Origin: Chionoecetes opilio
Taxonomy: Eukaryota; Arthropoda; Malacostraca; Decapoda; Majidae
Reading direction: 5' to 3'
Length of the DNA: 64,000 nucleotides
NCBI GenBank assembly: GCA_016584305.1
Contig: JACEEZ010020393.1
Location: forward strand, 16,001-80,000
The first letter of the stretch is position 1; each line of letters starts with the position of its first letter. The notes beneath the pieces were generated by a model, which worked only from the letters and a program-made list of their open reading frames with translations, searched no databases and had not been told where the DNA came from. Below are positions 22,440-35,539 of the stretch, in pieces. A program made the translations under genes and the position numbers.

Positions 22440-22992
22440 ATTTCAAAAGGTCAGTGTAAATAACTCTGGCTCTATAAAAACCTTACGTCATTTTGAAAGG
22501 TCGGTGTAAATAACTCTCTGGCTCTATAAAAACCTTACGTAATTTTGAAAGGTCAGCGTAATTAACTCTGGCTATATAAAAACCTTACGTAATTTTGAAA
22601 GGTCAGTGTAAATAACTCTCTGGCTATATAAAAACCTTCCGTAATTTTGGAAGGTCAGCATAATTAACTCTGGCTATATAAAAACCTTACGTAATTATAA
22701 CTCTCTGGCTCTATAAAAACCTTACGTAATTTTGAAAGGTCAGCGTAATTAACTCTGGCTATATAAAAACCTTACGTAATTTTGAAAGGTCAGTGTAAAT
22801 AACTCTCTGGCTATATAAAAACCTTCCGTAATTTTGGAAGGTCAGCATAATTAACTCTGGCTATATAAAAACCTTACGTAATTATAACTCTCTGGCTCTA
22901 TAAAAACCTTACGTAATTTTGAAAGGTCGGTAATTATCTCACTGGCTCTATAAAAACCTTACGTAATTTCAAAAGGTCTGCGTCAGTAACTC
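22440..22992. repeat. Minisatellite with TATA-like core and a 187-bp higher-order repeat
   Basis: About eleven units of 45-60 bp containing GGCTCTATAAAAACCTTACG and GAAAGGTCAGTGTAAATAAC. A block of about 187 bp (from 22541 and again from 22728) is repeated essentially unchanged, giving higher-order structure. Confidence 0.9.
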
Positions 22993-23463
22993 TCGGCAAT
23001 AGTATTCATCCAAGGTCATTAATTGAGTTATTCGCTATTCGTACACGGCACACGACACACACGGGTAATGCGGAACGGTTAAAAATGAATGACGGAAAAT
23101 ATAACAATATCTTCAGATGTGAATTATTTAGTAAGTTTCAAGCAAATTACTCAAAAAATATCATCTCAATTTAGTTTTCCATAGAATTTAAACAATTTCA
23201 CAATAATGTACGGAGTCATAAAATAGGCCTAAATTCCCTTTTCTAATTATAAGTAAAATTTTCCTTTTCGATCGTACAAAAAGTCTTCAAATGTAAATTA
23301 TACGTAATTTTAAAATATAATGTCGTACAAATAACAAAATAAATATTATATAATTTTCCTTCGTTAAGGTTCGAACATTTAAAAAATAATCTTAGTACTA
23401 AAACCGGGATAAATTTTGCTTGCATAAAATTAATACCTTTTCTCTATCAATGCAGTGATAAAA
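22993..23463. other. AT-rich unannotated DNA
   Basis: Strongly AT-rich. No gene or element end was recognised. Confidence 0.6.
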
Positions 23464-23465
23464 TA

Positions 23466-23731
23466 CAGTAAAACCTCTCATATTGGGACTAATTGGGCCA
23501 AGGAGTGGTCCGAGTAATGCAAGGATCCGAATAATGGGGGGATTATATATGGGGGGATTTAGATATGAAAAAAAAAAAAAAAAAAAAAAAAAAATTCTAG
23601 GCTAGGAAATTTCGACCCCTAAAAAAAAAAAAAAAAAAAAAAAATTCTAGCCTATGAAATTTCGACCCCTTAAAAAAGAAGAAAAATAAATAAAAATAAA
23701 TGAGGAGGTCCGAATACGAGAGGTTTTACTG
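23466..23731. mobile_element. pogo/Tigger-like MITE, copy 1
   Basis: Starts CAGTAAAACCTCTCATATTG and ends CGAGAGGTTTTACTG, flanked by TA on both sides (23464-23465 and 23732-23733). These termini and the TA target site are typical of pogo/Tigger elements. The interior has two poly(A) blocks, each followed by a TTCTAG..AATTTCGACCCC motif. Confidence 0.88.
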
Positions 23732-24034
23732 TACTTTCACTATCAATGCAGTGATCAAATAGGTAAGTTATTTTGTATATAGAATTAAAACTTTTCTCAA
23801 ATTAATCTTATGAGTGATAAATCTGGTATAAATTTTAGTGTCTATAATATCTAAACTATTTCACAAATATTCTACGGTGATAAAAACGGCTCTATATATA
23901 TCTTTTCCATATAACATTAAACTATTTCAATATAATTTGGAAATATAAAGCATACAACTTTTGTTACATTTCTCGTGGAATGTGGAAGCAAATATACGGT
24001 GAAAAGATTCCGAAAAAATGAACGGAATGTGAAA

Positions 24035-24589
24035 ATACACACACACACACAATATTCACTCACACCACACACACACACACACACCACTCACACACTCACA
24101 CACACACAATATTCTCTAACACACTCACACACACACGCACACATACAAAAAAAAATCGTAAAAACATTGACACATAAAATTGTTACAAAAAATCACGCAT
24201 GCAAAACAAAATGATTCCTTAAATTCAGAACTCCATTTTTTGATCAGCGTTAATTCAGAATGCCGAAAAAAAAGTTACAAAAAAATCCCGCGTGCAAAAA
24301 AAATTCCGTAGTCAGAATTCCGTAAAAAAAAAAAAAAAAAAATTACAGCGAAAGCAGCACAAAGTATAAATGTTTATCGTAATCTTGTTTTTTTGGGGCG
24401 AAGGAAAGGACAAAATCTCAAAGGTATGAATTCTGACTCTCTGACTTACGTTGGAACACGAAGAAAAACTATAATAATAATAATAACAATAAATGTATAT
24501 ATATATAAAATAAAATGATTAAAAACAAATAAATAAATCCAAAATATATAGATGTACACACACACACACACACCCCTGAGTTGATTAAC

Positions 24590-24654
<65 letters not shown>

Positions 24655-24673
24655 CACACACACACACACACAC
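24035..24673. repeat. (CA)n microsatellites in AT-rich DNA
   Basis: Degenerate (CA)n at 24037-24142, short (CA)n at 24556-24573 and a long (CA)n at 24594-24673. Between them is A-rich sequence with repeated AAATTCCG/AATTCAGAA motifs and no gene. Confidence 0.85.
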
Positions 24674-24769
24674 ATTCCAAGGGCAGCAACAAACCAGATG
24701 ACAAAATGAGACCTCTAAATTACGTCCACCAAATAGACTTGAACTCGGGACTGTCAATGGTCGAAGAAT

Positions 24770-25072
24770 CAAAGCTGAACTCAAAGCTTATACGAAGAAA
24801 CAAGGCTGAACACAAAGCTTATACGAAGAATCAACGCTAAACAAAAAGCTTATATGAAGAATCAAGGCTGAACGCAAAGCTTATACGAAGAATCAAGGCT
24901 GAACACAAAGTTTATACGAAGAATCAACGCTGACCACAAAGTTATACGAAGAATCAACGCTAAACACAAAGCTTATACGAAGAATCAACGCTGAACACAA
25001 AGCTTATACGAAGAATCAACGCTGAACACAAAGCTTATACGAAGAATCAAAGCTAAACACATAATTGAACAC
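24770..25072. repeat. 32-bp minisatellite (AAGCTTATACGAAGAATCAA)
   Basis: About nine copies of a 32-bp unit made of the named block plus CGCTGAACACA. Confidence 0.92.
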
Positions 25073-25266
25073 ATGTAAAGCTTATACGACGGAGCAGTGA
25101 AGTTAAGAAGAAGTTGAACACGTCCTATGAGAGTGACAAGGCAGTCAATAATGATACAATGATAAATATATATATAAGATGTTTTGAGTATGATTACGGA
25201 GCATTATGAATTATACGAATATCTTTGTAACGAGCCTCGGATGTCAATACCCATAGTTACTACCCT

Positions 25267-25268
<2 letters not shown>

Positions 25269-25307
<39 letters not shown>

Positions 25308-25520
25308 CACACACACACAGGCACACACACACACACACACACCATTATGATTTACCTAGGCTTCAACGTTAAAAAAAAAAAGTTAAAAGTATATGTAGGT
25401 ATGTTAATAATCTTCAAAGGTATACACACATACACACACACACACACACAGTCAGGGCGTGGCATCCAATGGGTCGTCTCCCCACCACACACACACACAC
25501 GCACACACACACACACATAA
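25269..25520. repeat. (CA)n microsatellites
   Basis: (CA)n with AGGC interruptions at 25269-25342, and two shorter (CA)n runs at 25423-25450 and 25485-25517. Unique non-coding DNA follows to about 25990. Confidence 0.93.
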
Positions 25521-25994
25521 CAACTCTCAACAGAAAGCTCCTCTCCGTAACAATATTAATATATGAGCGGTGTAAACGTTACGTCAATAAACCTGAGACA
25601 ATGCTAATAATCAATGAGCCAATAGTCAAGGTCGTCAACTCATCAACAACGGGAATGACCTCGGTTGACCTCGGATCGACCTCGGTGTGTTCGTCATCAA
25701 CTCGACGACAACAACGCAACGCAACGGTTACTCATCAAAACATGGATGGTGCGTGATACAGACTACCGCCCCCACTCCCTCGGGCAGGACAGACGCGCCG
25801 ATCACTGGGCGGTCGCTAAGGCATCGGTGCCAAGGCATCTACTATAAGGCTGTGAGGTGACACTAAGCTAAGAGGCACTGCTTCTGGAGGGTTCTGGTAT
25901 CCTTACTACTACCTACCAATGTGTGGCCACGGACGGCCGACACCAACCCATCAACACTGCCTGGGCTCTGGGCTGTGTGCTGTGTCCTGTAGTA

Positions 25995-26205
25995 GCTGTG
26001 GTAGGGGTGTTGTCTGTGGTAGGGGTGTTGTCTGTGGTAGGGGTGTTGTGGCGCGGGTAGCTGTGGTAGGGGTATTGTGGTAGGGGTGTTGTCTGTGGTA
26101 GGGGTGGTGTCTGTGGCGTGGGTAGCTGTGGTAGGGGTGTTGTCTGTGGTAGGGGTGGTGTCTGTGGCGTGGGTAGCTGTGGTAGGGGTGTTGTCTGTGG
26201 CGCCG
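25995..26205. repeat. GTGGTAGGGGTGTTGTCT minisatellite
   Basis: 18-bp units alternate with a GGCGTGGGTAGCT-containing block, giving a higher-order period near 54 bp. The Thr/Pro-rich ORFs on the minus strand are array translations. Confidence 0.9.
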
Positions 26206-26582
26206 GGACACAGCGGCACCACACAGCGTCACAGGGTCGGCCGGCGCGTCACAGTCGCCACCACTGCCTCGGGCCACAGCGCTAGGCCTCCGTGATAACA
26301 CCACTACTTTAGACTCTCTCTTCAACAACAAACACTAATAGAGGTTTGAATTCTATAGAAATATTCACTAGCTATTCATGAAAACCTTTGGATATATATT
26401 ACAATGGAGTGTGGCTGGTCCCACCAAGGTTGCTAAGTTAGGTTAAGAGCTAGTCCCAATGTACAGTCACCTTGACATTCTCTCTGAGCAAAGGTTGGTT
26501 GTGTACTTAAACATATGAAAGGGTTCCCTCCTAACCTTACTTCACTACTCATCAGCCGTGCTAATCTCTACTCTCGGGCTCA

Positions 26583-27240
26583 AGCTCAGGCCGCCCGGGC
26601 AAGCATACGGAACTTTCTGAATATCGAACGCCGCAAGATGTTTCCAGCGCTGTCATTTCTTCCGCACTTCACTCGAGACGCAGAGTAAGGGGCGATCTGA
26701 TAGAAGTTTTTAAGTGGATAAAGGGATATAATAAAGGAGAGGTAGGAAAAGTTCTTACGGCTATTAACCAGGGTAGAACAAGAAGTAACGGATTCAAGCT
26801 GGAAAAGCGTAGACTTAAAAAAGAAATAGGGAGAAACTGGTTCACAAATAGGGTGGTGAATGATTGGCATGGACTCAGTAGACAGGTAGTTAGTGCGGAG
26901 TCATTAGGGAGCTTTAAAAGGAGGCTAGATTGATTGATAGATTTAATGCCAAAAAAGGGTAATGTGCCAGCCCTCAGAGGTCCTATGGCACTATGGCAAA
27001 GCATATCAAGGGTCAGGGTTAAAGAATAATAGTGAAACGATGAGGGAAGGGGAAAGAACGGAATGTTACAGCAGGATGGTTAGATCAGATGTAGGATGTG
27101 GATGTGTTGGAGGAAGGAGGTTACATTGTCCAGGGAGAAGGAGGGGGATTCCGGGAGAATGTCCGCAAGACAGGGAGGTCGGGAAAGGGAGGACAGATGA
27201 GGGAAGGAACTGGAACGGGCAGGAGTAAGATGGGGGCAGG
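26583..27240 (+). mobile_element. 5'-truncated non-LTR retrotransposon (LINE), C-terminal ORF2 remnant plus 3' UTR
   Basis: The frame 26676-26933 encodes 85 residues then TGA. It contains RRRVRGDLIEVFKW, later NQGRTRSNGFKLEKRR, and near the end NWFTNRVVNDWHGLS and SAESLGSFKRRLD. This pattern is characteristic of the extreme C-terminus of reverse transcriptase ORFs in CR1/jockey-type and related LINEs. Upstream sequence (26583-26675) looks like a degraded continuation in another frame, so the copy is truncated and frameshifted. The 3' UTR begins TTGATTGATAGATTTAATGC, and a second copy of it lies at 31836-32060. The clade is not resolved. The minus-strand ORFs here are shadows. Confidence 0.8.
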
Positions 27241-27261
27241 ATATTAGGACATGTTGGACAG

Positions 27262-27441
27262 TGAGAGGAACTTGACAGGGTGTGCAGAGGGTTGGGGAGG
27301 AGCGTGACAGGGTGTGCAGAGGGTTGGGGAGGAGCTTGACAGGGTGTGCAGAGGGTTGGGGAGGAGCTTGACAGGGTGTGCAGAGGGTTGGGGAGGAGCT
27401 TGACAGGGTGTGCAGAGGGTTGGGGAGGAGCTTGACAGGGT
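27262..27441. repeat. 32-bp VNTR (CTTGACAGGGTGTGCAGAGG)
   Basis: About six copies of a 32-bp unit, nearly identical. It lies directly after the LINE 3' region and may be part of it. Confidence 0.9.
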
Positions 27442-27970
27442 ACTTTGAGGCTGAATGATCGATCAATTACCCTAAATTCCGTACTTCTTCGGGGCATATC
27501 ATAACTACACTTCAAAACAACGACCGAAACAGTTCTTCATAATAGTGTAGTTTAGTCAGAGTGCAAAAGTGACAGCGCTGGACATCTGGTGGCGTAAGTT
27601 AAAAAAGTTCCGCATTAATTAAAGGGCCATTTCGTACCCGACTCCTACCTCCTTCTCCTCCGCAGCCCGATTCGTGCAAGACCGTTGCCGCGAGTGTTTG
27701 TGACGCACGGACCGGAGACGGCAACTACGCGATCCTGTTTGTTTGGTCGTGGAGCGAGACGGTAGAAAACGTTACCTTACGTCTACGGAACATCTTAAAC
27801 GATAAAGAAAATATGGCTTTTTACGCCTGACGGTGGAGTGCGGAAGCATGCCACACGGCTGTTACGTAGACAACATTGCGGTGGTGCGACCTCCGCCCTG
27901 CCACGGATCCTTAGCCTAACACTCAGTACATTGTAACAGCAACATCAACAATAGACATATTTTATAATGG
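27442..27970. other. Unique DNA without recognised gene
   Basis: Moderately GC-rich sequence (27640-27910) that differs from the AT-rich surroundings, with no credible ORF. Confidence 0.5.
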
Positions 27971-27974
27971 GTAC

Positions 27975-29285
27975 CAGACACGCCAGCTTAGAGGGACCTT
28001 CTTAGTACTCTTCTGGCACAATTTAAGCTTGAGGGACCTTATTACTCTTCTCTGTCACAATTTAAGCGTGGAGGGACCATAGTACTCTTCTGGCACAATT
28101 TAAGCTTGAGGGACCTTATTACTCTTCTCTGTCACAATTTAAGCTTTGAGGGACCTTCTTAGTACTCTTCTGGCACAATTTAAGCTTGAGGAACCTTATT
28201 ACTCTTCTGTGACAATTTAAGCTTTGAGGGACCTTCTTAGTACTCATCTGTGACAATTTAAGCTCGGAGGGACCTTAGTACTCTTCTGTCACAATTTAAG
28301 CTTGAGGGACCTTAGTACTCTTCTCTGTGACAATTTAAGCTTTGAGGGACCTTCTCAGTACTCTTCTGTCACAATTTAAGCTTTGAGGGACCTTCTTAGT
28401 ACTTTCCTGTGTCACAATTTAAGCTTTGAGGGACCTTCTTAGCACTCTTCTGTCACAATTTAAGCTTTGAGGGACCTTCTCAGTACTCTTCTGTCACAAT
28501 TTAAGCTTTGAGGGACCTTCTTAGTACTCTTCTGTCACAATTTAAGCTTGAGGGACCTTCTTAGTACTCTTCTGTCACAATTTAAGCTTGAGGGACCTTC
28601 TTAGTACTCTTCTGTCACAATTTAAGCTTTGAGGGACCTTCTTAGTACTCTTCTGTCACAATTTAAGCTTGAGGGACCTTAGTACTCTTCTCTGTCACAA
28701 TTTAAGCTTTGAGGGACCTTCTCAGTACTCTTCTCTGTGACAATTTAAGCTTTGAGGGACCATAGTACTCTTCTGTCACAATTTAAGCTTTGAGGGACCT
28801 TAGTACTCTTCTGTCACAATTTAAGCTTTGAGGGACCTTCTTAGTACTTTCCTGTGTCACAATTTAAGCTTGGAGGGACCTTAGTACTCTTCTGTCACAA
28901 TTTTTAGCTTTGAGGGACCATAGCACTCTTCTGTCACAATTTAAGCTTTGAGGGACCTTAGTACTCTTCTCTGTGACAATTTAAGCTTTGAGGGACCATA
29001 GCACTCTTGTCACAATTTAAGCTTTGAGGGACCTTCTTAGTACTCTTCTCTGTGACAATTTAAGCTTTGAGGGACCTTCTTAGTACTCTTCTGGCACAAT
29101 TTAAGCTTGAGGGACCTTAGTACTCTTCTCTGTGACAATTTAAGCTTTGAGGGACCTTCTTAGTACTCTCCTGTATCACAATTTAAGCTTTGAGGGACCT
29201 TCTTAGTACTCTCCTGTATCACAATTTAAGCTTTGAGGGACCATAGCACTCTTCTCCGTCACAATTTAAGCTTTGAGGGACTTTT
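27975..29285. repeat. 41-bp minisatellite (CACAATTTAAGCTTTGAGGG)
   Basis: About 33 copies of a 35-41-bp unit containing the named block and ACCTTCTTAGTACTCTTCTG. Length variants come from loss of TTCT or CTTCT. Confidence 0.95.
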
Positions 29286-29965
29286 CTCTATTTTTTTCTT
29301 CAACGTAACGAGGCGAAATATTTCTTAACTGTCGCTCAATGCTATAATGACACAAAATGACACCTTCCCTTACCCTTGTCTGAAACCTCTTCAACGATTC
29401 TACTTCAACTTAACGAGGCAAAAGAAATCTTGACCCTTGCTCCATGACAGCAGGACATAAACCTTAGATAGTCAGTCCTTAGATCACACTTTTTGCTTCG
29501 ATTGCCCATTTTTCTAGAGATTTACGGCAATTATTTTGACGTGAAGTGGCGTCGGCGAAGGCTCGGGTCACTCTGGTGTTTACATCTATCGAGTTATTTC
29601 TTAGATCCATCTTTCTGCCTCTATCGCCTCTTTTTCTAGAGATTTACGGCAATTTTTGGTGTCAAACTTAACCTGAAAAAGCCTCACAGTGTTGCGACCT
29701 TTTTCGTGTCAAACTTAATATCTTTCTGTCAAATATATTCTAATGTTTTTCTTCTCTACTGCAAGATCAAGGTCCTCACAATGCCTCTTTTCTATTGCTT
29801 AGCGGCCTTCCTGGGTCCAAAATAAGCTCCAAAGGCCTCACAATAACACTCTTTGGGTCCCTGAAGCTGGCATGTCTGAGTAACAACTGATAGAACACAC
29901 ACACCCACCAACGTGCCGTGAACACTTAACAGACAGGCTATTATAGTGACAGGGGGTCCAGGCAG
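29286..29965. other. Diverged repeat-like DNA
   Basis: Contains the duplicated phrase CTAGAGATTTACGGCAATT (29513 and 29634), each near GTGTCA/GACGTGA sequence, suggesting an old duplication of about 120 bp. No gene. Confidence 0.5.
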
Positions 29966-29969
29966 TCTA

Positions 29970-31498
29970 GTGTCAGACAGGCTAGACTGTATGCCTGTCT
30001 CTGTGTGGCATGAACTGTAGACTGTATGTAAGGCTAGACTGTATGCCTGTCTGTGTGTGGCATGAACTGTAGACTGTATGTAAGGCTAAACTGTATGCCT
30101 GTCTGTGTGTGGCATGAACTGTAGACTGTATGCCTGTCTCTGTGTGGCTGAACTGTAGACTGTATGCCTGGTCTGTGTGTGGCATGAACTGTAGACTGTA
30201 TGCCTGTCTCTGTGTGGCATGAACTGTAGACTGTATGCTGTGTCTGTGTGTGGCATGAACTGTAGACTGTATGTAAGGCTAGACTGTATGCCTGTCTCTG
30301 TGTGTGGCATGAACTGTAGACTGTATGCCTGTCTCTGTGTGTGGCATGAACTGTAGACTGTATGTATGGCTAGACTGTATGCCTGTCTGTGTGTGGCATG
30401 AACTGTAGACTGTATGCCTGTGTCTGTGTGTGGCATGAACTGTAGACTGTATGTGGCTAAACTGTATGCCTGTCTGTGTGTGGCATGAACTGTAGACTGT
30501 ATGCCTGTCTCTGTGTGGCATGAACTGTAGACTGTATGTAATGCTAGACTGTATGCCTGTCTGTGTGTGGCATAACTGTAGACTGTATGCCTGTCTGTGT
30601 GGCATGAACTGTAGACTGTATGTAAGGCTAAAACTGTATGCCTGTCTGTGTGTGGCATGAACTGTAGACTGTATGCCTGTCTGTGTGTGGCATGAACTGT
30701 AGACTGTATGCCTGTCTGTGTGTGGCATGAACTGTAGACTGTATGCCTGTCTCTGTGTGTGGCATGAACTGTAGACTGTATGCCTGTCTCTGTGTGGCAT
30801 GAACTGTAGACTGTATGTAAGGCTAGACTGTATGCCTGTCTGTGTGTGGCATGAACTGTAGACTGTATGCCTGTGTCTGTGTGTGGCATGAACTGTAGAC
30901 TGTATGTAAGGCTAAACTGTATGCCTGTCTGTGTGTGGCATGAAACTGTAGACTGTATGCCTGTCTCTGTGTGGCATGAACTGTAGACTGTATGTAAGGC
31001 TAGACTGTATGCCTGTCTGTGTGTGGCATGAACTGTAGACTGTATGCCTGTCTGTGTGTGGCATGAACTGTAGACTGTATGCCTGTCTGTGTGTGGCATG
31101 AACTGTAGACTGTATGCCTTGTGTGTGTGGCATGAACTGTAGACTGTATGTAAGGCTAGACTGTATGCCTGTCTGTGTGCGGCATGAACTGTAGACTGTA
31201 TGCCTTGGTGTGTGTGTGGCATGAACTGTAGACTGTATGCCTGTCTGTGTGTGGCATGAACTGTAGACTGTATGCCTTGGTGTGTGTGTGGCATGAACTG
31301 TAGACTGTATGTAAGGCTAGACTGTATGCCTGTCTCTGTGTGGCATGAACTGTAGACTGTATGTAAGGCTAGACTGTATCCCTTTGGTGTGGCATGAACT
31401 GTAGACTGTATGTAAGGCTAGACTGTATGCCTGTCTCTGTGTGGCATGAACTGTAGACTGTATGTAAGGCTAGACTGTATGCCTGTCTGTGTGTGGCA
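29970..31498. repeat. 35-bp minisatellite (GGCATGAACTGTAGACTGTA)
   Basis: About 40 copies. The unit is the named block plus TGCCTGTCTGTGTGT, periodically extended by TGTAAGGCTAGACTG to give a higher-order pattern. The 402-codon minus-strand ORF is an array translation. Confidence 0.95.
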
Positions 31499-31835
31499 TG
31501 CAACTCTACCCTCCCTTCCACCACTCCCTATATTAAACCATATACACCCTCTTCTTCTTCCTCCTTACAGGGTACACAATAAAATATACAATCATCCTAT
31601 AACAAAAATACTTGGCACAAAAATAATAATGGCAACTTGGTAACTTATGGCAACACTATAAGACAACAAATGGAGCTGGGCTGGTTGCGTCACCACCCCA
31701 CCAGCCGGCAACACACACACGCACGTACAGAGGGAGGCTGCAACAGTGGTACAATCATGGGCCCTAGGAATGACTTGATTACTTGGCATCAATAATTTTT
31801 GTCTTTACCGTTGCACTCGGTTCATATCATTACTG

Positions 31836-32060
31836 ACGACTGATTGATTTAATGCCAAAAAAGGGGAATATGCCAGGTATCAGAGGACATATGGCACTAT
31901 GGGGGGGCATACTGAAGGGGGGGTTACATATGGCACTATGGGGGGGGATAATGAAGGGGGGTGGGGGTTATAGAGAGAGTGAAACGGTGAGGGAAGGGGA
32001 ATGGAATGCTAGAGTAGGACGGTTAGATCAGAAGGATGTTGATTTGTTGGGGGATTAAAT
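31836..32060 (+). mobile_element. Second copy of the LINE 3' region
   Basis: Matches 26932-27120: TTGATTTAATGCCAAAAAAG, CATATGGCACTATGG, GTGAAACGGTGAGGGAAGGG and GGTTAGATCAGA. A segment of about 45 bp starting CATATGGCACTATGG is duplicated inside it. No coding part remains. Confidence 0.75.
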
Positions 32061-34400
32061 GACTCGGGGAAAAATAGGGGTTTCTGGGGTGGGGGGTTGA
32101 GCCTGCCATGGTGGGGTTGCAGCCTGGGGGGTGGTGATGCATGGGGGTGGTGTAGGGGATTCCGTACCCTCACCCCGGGACACACGAACACACGAACACA
32201 ATAATCAATCAAAACAAACCAATGGAAAACAATCCCTTGCTTGAAGGTTCGGCCAAGTTGCTTTGCATTCCTTGTGCCTGGCCCTCTCAGCACTCCGGCC
32301 CTGGCCACACACAGACTCCCCGGCCACACCCAGGGCATGCCTCGTACAGGGGTGACAGGGGCAGTGCAGGGTGTGTGTGCAAGTAGCGGCAGGGATACAC
32401 CTCTGTCCTCCCTGCCAACACAATGACAAGCTTCGATTTTGATATGCGTCACTTTCTCTTACTGGGTACATCTTGACGACGACGACGACGACGACGACGT
32501 GCGGTGTGGCTCGTGGCGGGACGACGGCTCCCGTGCGGACTGTTGCGTTCAGCCGTCAGTGTGTGTCCCCCTCACGCCCTCCCTGCTAACCACTAGTCAC
32601 TACAGTACAGGTAGTGAGTGCATCCATATAATCTCTGATCATAAAAACTCTGCATATTCTACAACATCCCACACCGGGTACCCTCCTTCGCATTGCTCCC
32701 CTCCCTACACCCCTACACACCTCCCCTCCTTCCACCCCTACACTCACCCCTTCCTTAGACCCCCACACCCCTCCCAGCTGGCCTTTGTTGTGGTATAGTG
32801 GTGGAGGCGCCGCATAAGCAGACGCCCTATAAATGAGGTATCCTGAAAAACTCTGGGAGCGGATTGGCTCGTACAGCTATAACAATAAATATGGCCCATA
32901 CATAAATGTCTATATAACAACAGGGTGACATCTGTATCTCTATGCATTAATAACTTATGTGTATAGAATAATAAAACTATAAAAACAACCCTTATTAATA
33001 GTGTGTGTTACATGATGCAGGGTTAGGTTGCCGGACATGCGTACAACCTAAAAAACAAAACTGGAATGTCCTATTAAAGCAAATGAGGTTAAAACATATA
33101 CATCTAATATAATATAGTATTAGTATGAGTAACATAACAATAGTAATAATAATAATATATAATAAAATTCATTTATATATGTATAGCTCTAAAAAGTGGA
33201 ATGCAATGAACAGTTCATCACAAGACAAGTTACTACGGCTACTATACCTACAGTAATACTCAAACATTTGATCCGGACAGCGTGTTACAACGTGTAGCTA
33301 TCTGGGCCTCTCCGGGCACGAACTAACACATTACTACCTGTACATGGCCACACATTTGTACATTTGGGAAAATATATAGAAACCAACTGCATATGTTTTC
33401 ATCCTTTTGATATGTGATACGTAACCACTCCATGTCGAACCCCGGGGCGCTCGGACACGTAGGGGGACACGTGTGCCGCCCCCCGTGTCCGGGCCAGACG
33501 CGCCGCGTGCCGCCGCCTGTCGGCACGGTGACGTGAGGTTCGTCGACGCACGGACAAACATAAACAAACCCTCTCCACATCAAATATGGCACACCAAAAA
33601 TATGGAACATTTTGCTTACAAAGTTACAACACAAAAAAATTGGCAATGTAAGGAATGGTAACTGCACTCTGCGTAAACACAAAATGCCCAACGCACTGTG
33701 GCTGCCCAACGCTGATACACCCGGAGCTCCTATGCCCGCCCGGCCCACCTAGAGGGCCGGGCGGGGCCACTCCGACGAGGTAATGAAAACACCGTCACAC
33801 CCTTCCTGAAAACACTCCACCCTCACACCTAACATTTCCTGAACACTCATATTTTTTCACCGGGATCTCTTCTGCCGGGCTGCACTCGCATAACCCCGTA
33901 GCAGTTAGGGGGCCATTACATACCCATTCGTACCCACACACTGCCCATGCCCTTTGATCAACCCACGGGCATGTCGCAAGGAGGAGCGTACGGAGACAGA
34001 CGCACCGCCTACGCCCCCGATTAACGCGTGTATCGGCGTATCCTGGCGTCGCGGAGAGGTGTGGGGAGAGACAGACGGACAGGGCAACGTACGGAGACAC
34101 GACAGCACTTCGTAAAATAAATATTAACGTAAATAACCTGAGTTGTACGAATGACCGGTATTGTCCATTGTGTGTGAGAGAGAGAGGGGGGGAGTAAGAG
34201 AGAGAGAGAGGAGAGAGAGAGGAGAGAGAGAGGAGAGAGGGAGGGTAGTTTAACTGAGCAAAATGGGAAGGAATGCAGCCACTAAGAACACTAAGAAGTA
34301 AGAAGACAAGAAGACAATGATTTAATGGAACAAGATAGAACATAAGAAAGCTACAAGAGGCCGTCAGACCTACACGTGGTAGTTCCTGTGAGAGAAAAAT
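32061..34400. other. Long stretch without recognised gene
   Basis: Mixed composition with an (ACG)n run at 32475-32500, AT-rich 32940-33190 and (GA)n-rich 34176-34245. ORFs at 33323-33748 and 33795-34343 (minus) show no domain, no coding-like composition and no splice context. Confidence 0.5.
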
Positions 34401-34414
34401 ACAAGAGGTTAAGA

Positions 34415-34800
34415 CTGGGTTATAGAAGGGTTATAGAAGGGTTATAGAAGGGTTATTAAGGGTATTAAAGGAGGTAAGGGTGTCATATGAGGTTGGAAAA
34501 GGAAAATCTAGCTTTGTTTTCGTTTTCATTTTGGATTTTTAGGGCCTTTTTAGGATATTTTAGGGGGCCTTTTTAGGATTTTTAGGGCCTTTTTGGGAGT
34601 TATAGGGTCTTTTTAGGGGGCCTTTTTAGGATTTTTAGGGCCTTTGTGGGAGTTATAAGGTCTTTTTAGGGGGCCTTTTTAGGATTTTTGGGACCTTTAT
34701 AGAATTTTAAGGGGCCCTTTTTAGGATTTTTGGGACCTTTATAGGATTTTAAGGGGCCCTTTTTAGGATTTTGGGGCCTTTTAAGGATTTTTGTAGGGTA
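34415..34800. repeat. GGGCCTTTTTAGGATTTTT minisatellite
   Basis: Four GGGTTATAGAA units at 34425-34460, then about 18 copies of a unit of about 20 bp (34535-34795). The same kind of unit opens the larger array at 48680. Confidence 0.85.
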
Positions 34801-34996
34801 AAGGAAATGAATGGCAGGATGATGACATGAGTAGTAATTCAGTGTTATTCTGGCCTCCTGTAGTGTTGTTCTAAATGATTACGTGACAAGGCCTCAGTGC
34901 ATCATGGCGGCGGTGATCATTACTCTGTCCTGTCATTCTGTTGCTGTGTGTTCAGCCTAATGCTTTGTACATGCTATGGTGGTGTTAACATTCTCT

Positions 34997-35262
34997 CACA
35001 CACACACACACACAGACGCGCACACCCCCCCAAACACACACACACATAGACACACACACAGACCCAAACACACACACACAGACCCAAACACACACACAGA
35101 ACCAAACACACACACACAGACCCAAACACACACCACAGACACACACACAGACCCAAACACACACACACACATAAGACACACACACAGACGCACACACACA
35201 CATATACACACACACACATACACACACACAGACGCACACACAGACGCACACACACACACATA
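34997..35262. repeat. Compound (CA)n microsatellite
   Basis: CA repeat with GACC and GACG interruptions. The sub-unit ACACACAGACCCAAACACAC recurs. Confidence 0.95.
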
Positions 35263-35539
35263 GATTCAGTGCACATTGAGAACTAACACGGATACACTAC
35301 ATGATTGGTTGTACTAGGGTTGCTGAGCTGGTCAAGATATAAGCCGTGTTTGTACGTTTCGGACAATCTGGTGTGTGCCGTGAACAGATTAAACGTCTAA
35401 CGAACACGTGTTATCTTTCTCTTTCGGTCATTTTTTGTTCGTAAATGTCGGGCGGTTAAATAAAGCTATCAGGCCGACCTAACGACTAACCTAACTACAG
35501 TATATAACAGGCGATGAACCGTAAATATCGACGCGGAAA

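Noticed and set aside
26586..27515. Minus-strand ORFs across the LINE and VNTR
   Set aside because: Shadows of the plus-strand RT remnant and of the 32-bp repeat.
30086..31294. 402-codon minus-strand ORF
   Set aside because: Frame rotates through a 35-bp minisatellite. No protein family is evident.
33323..34343. Two minus-strand ORFs of 141 and 182 codons
   Set aside because: No domain or repeat-free conserved motif. The second reads through a (GA)n-rich block.
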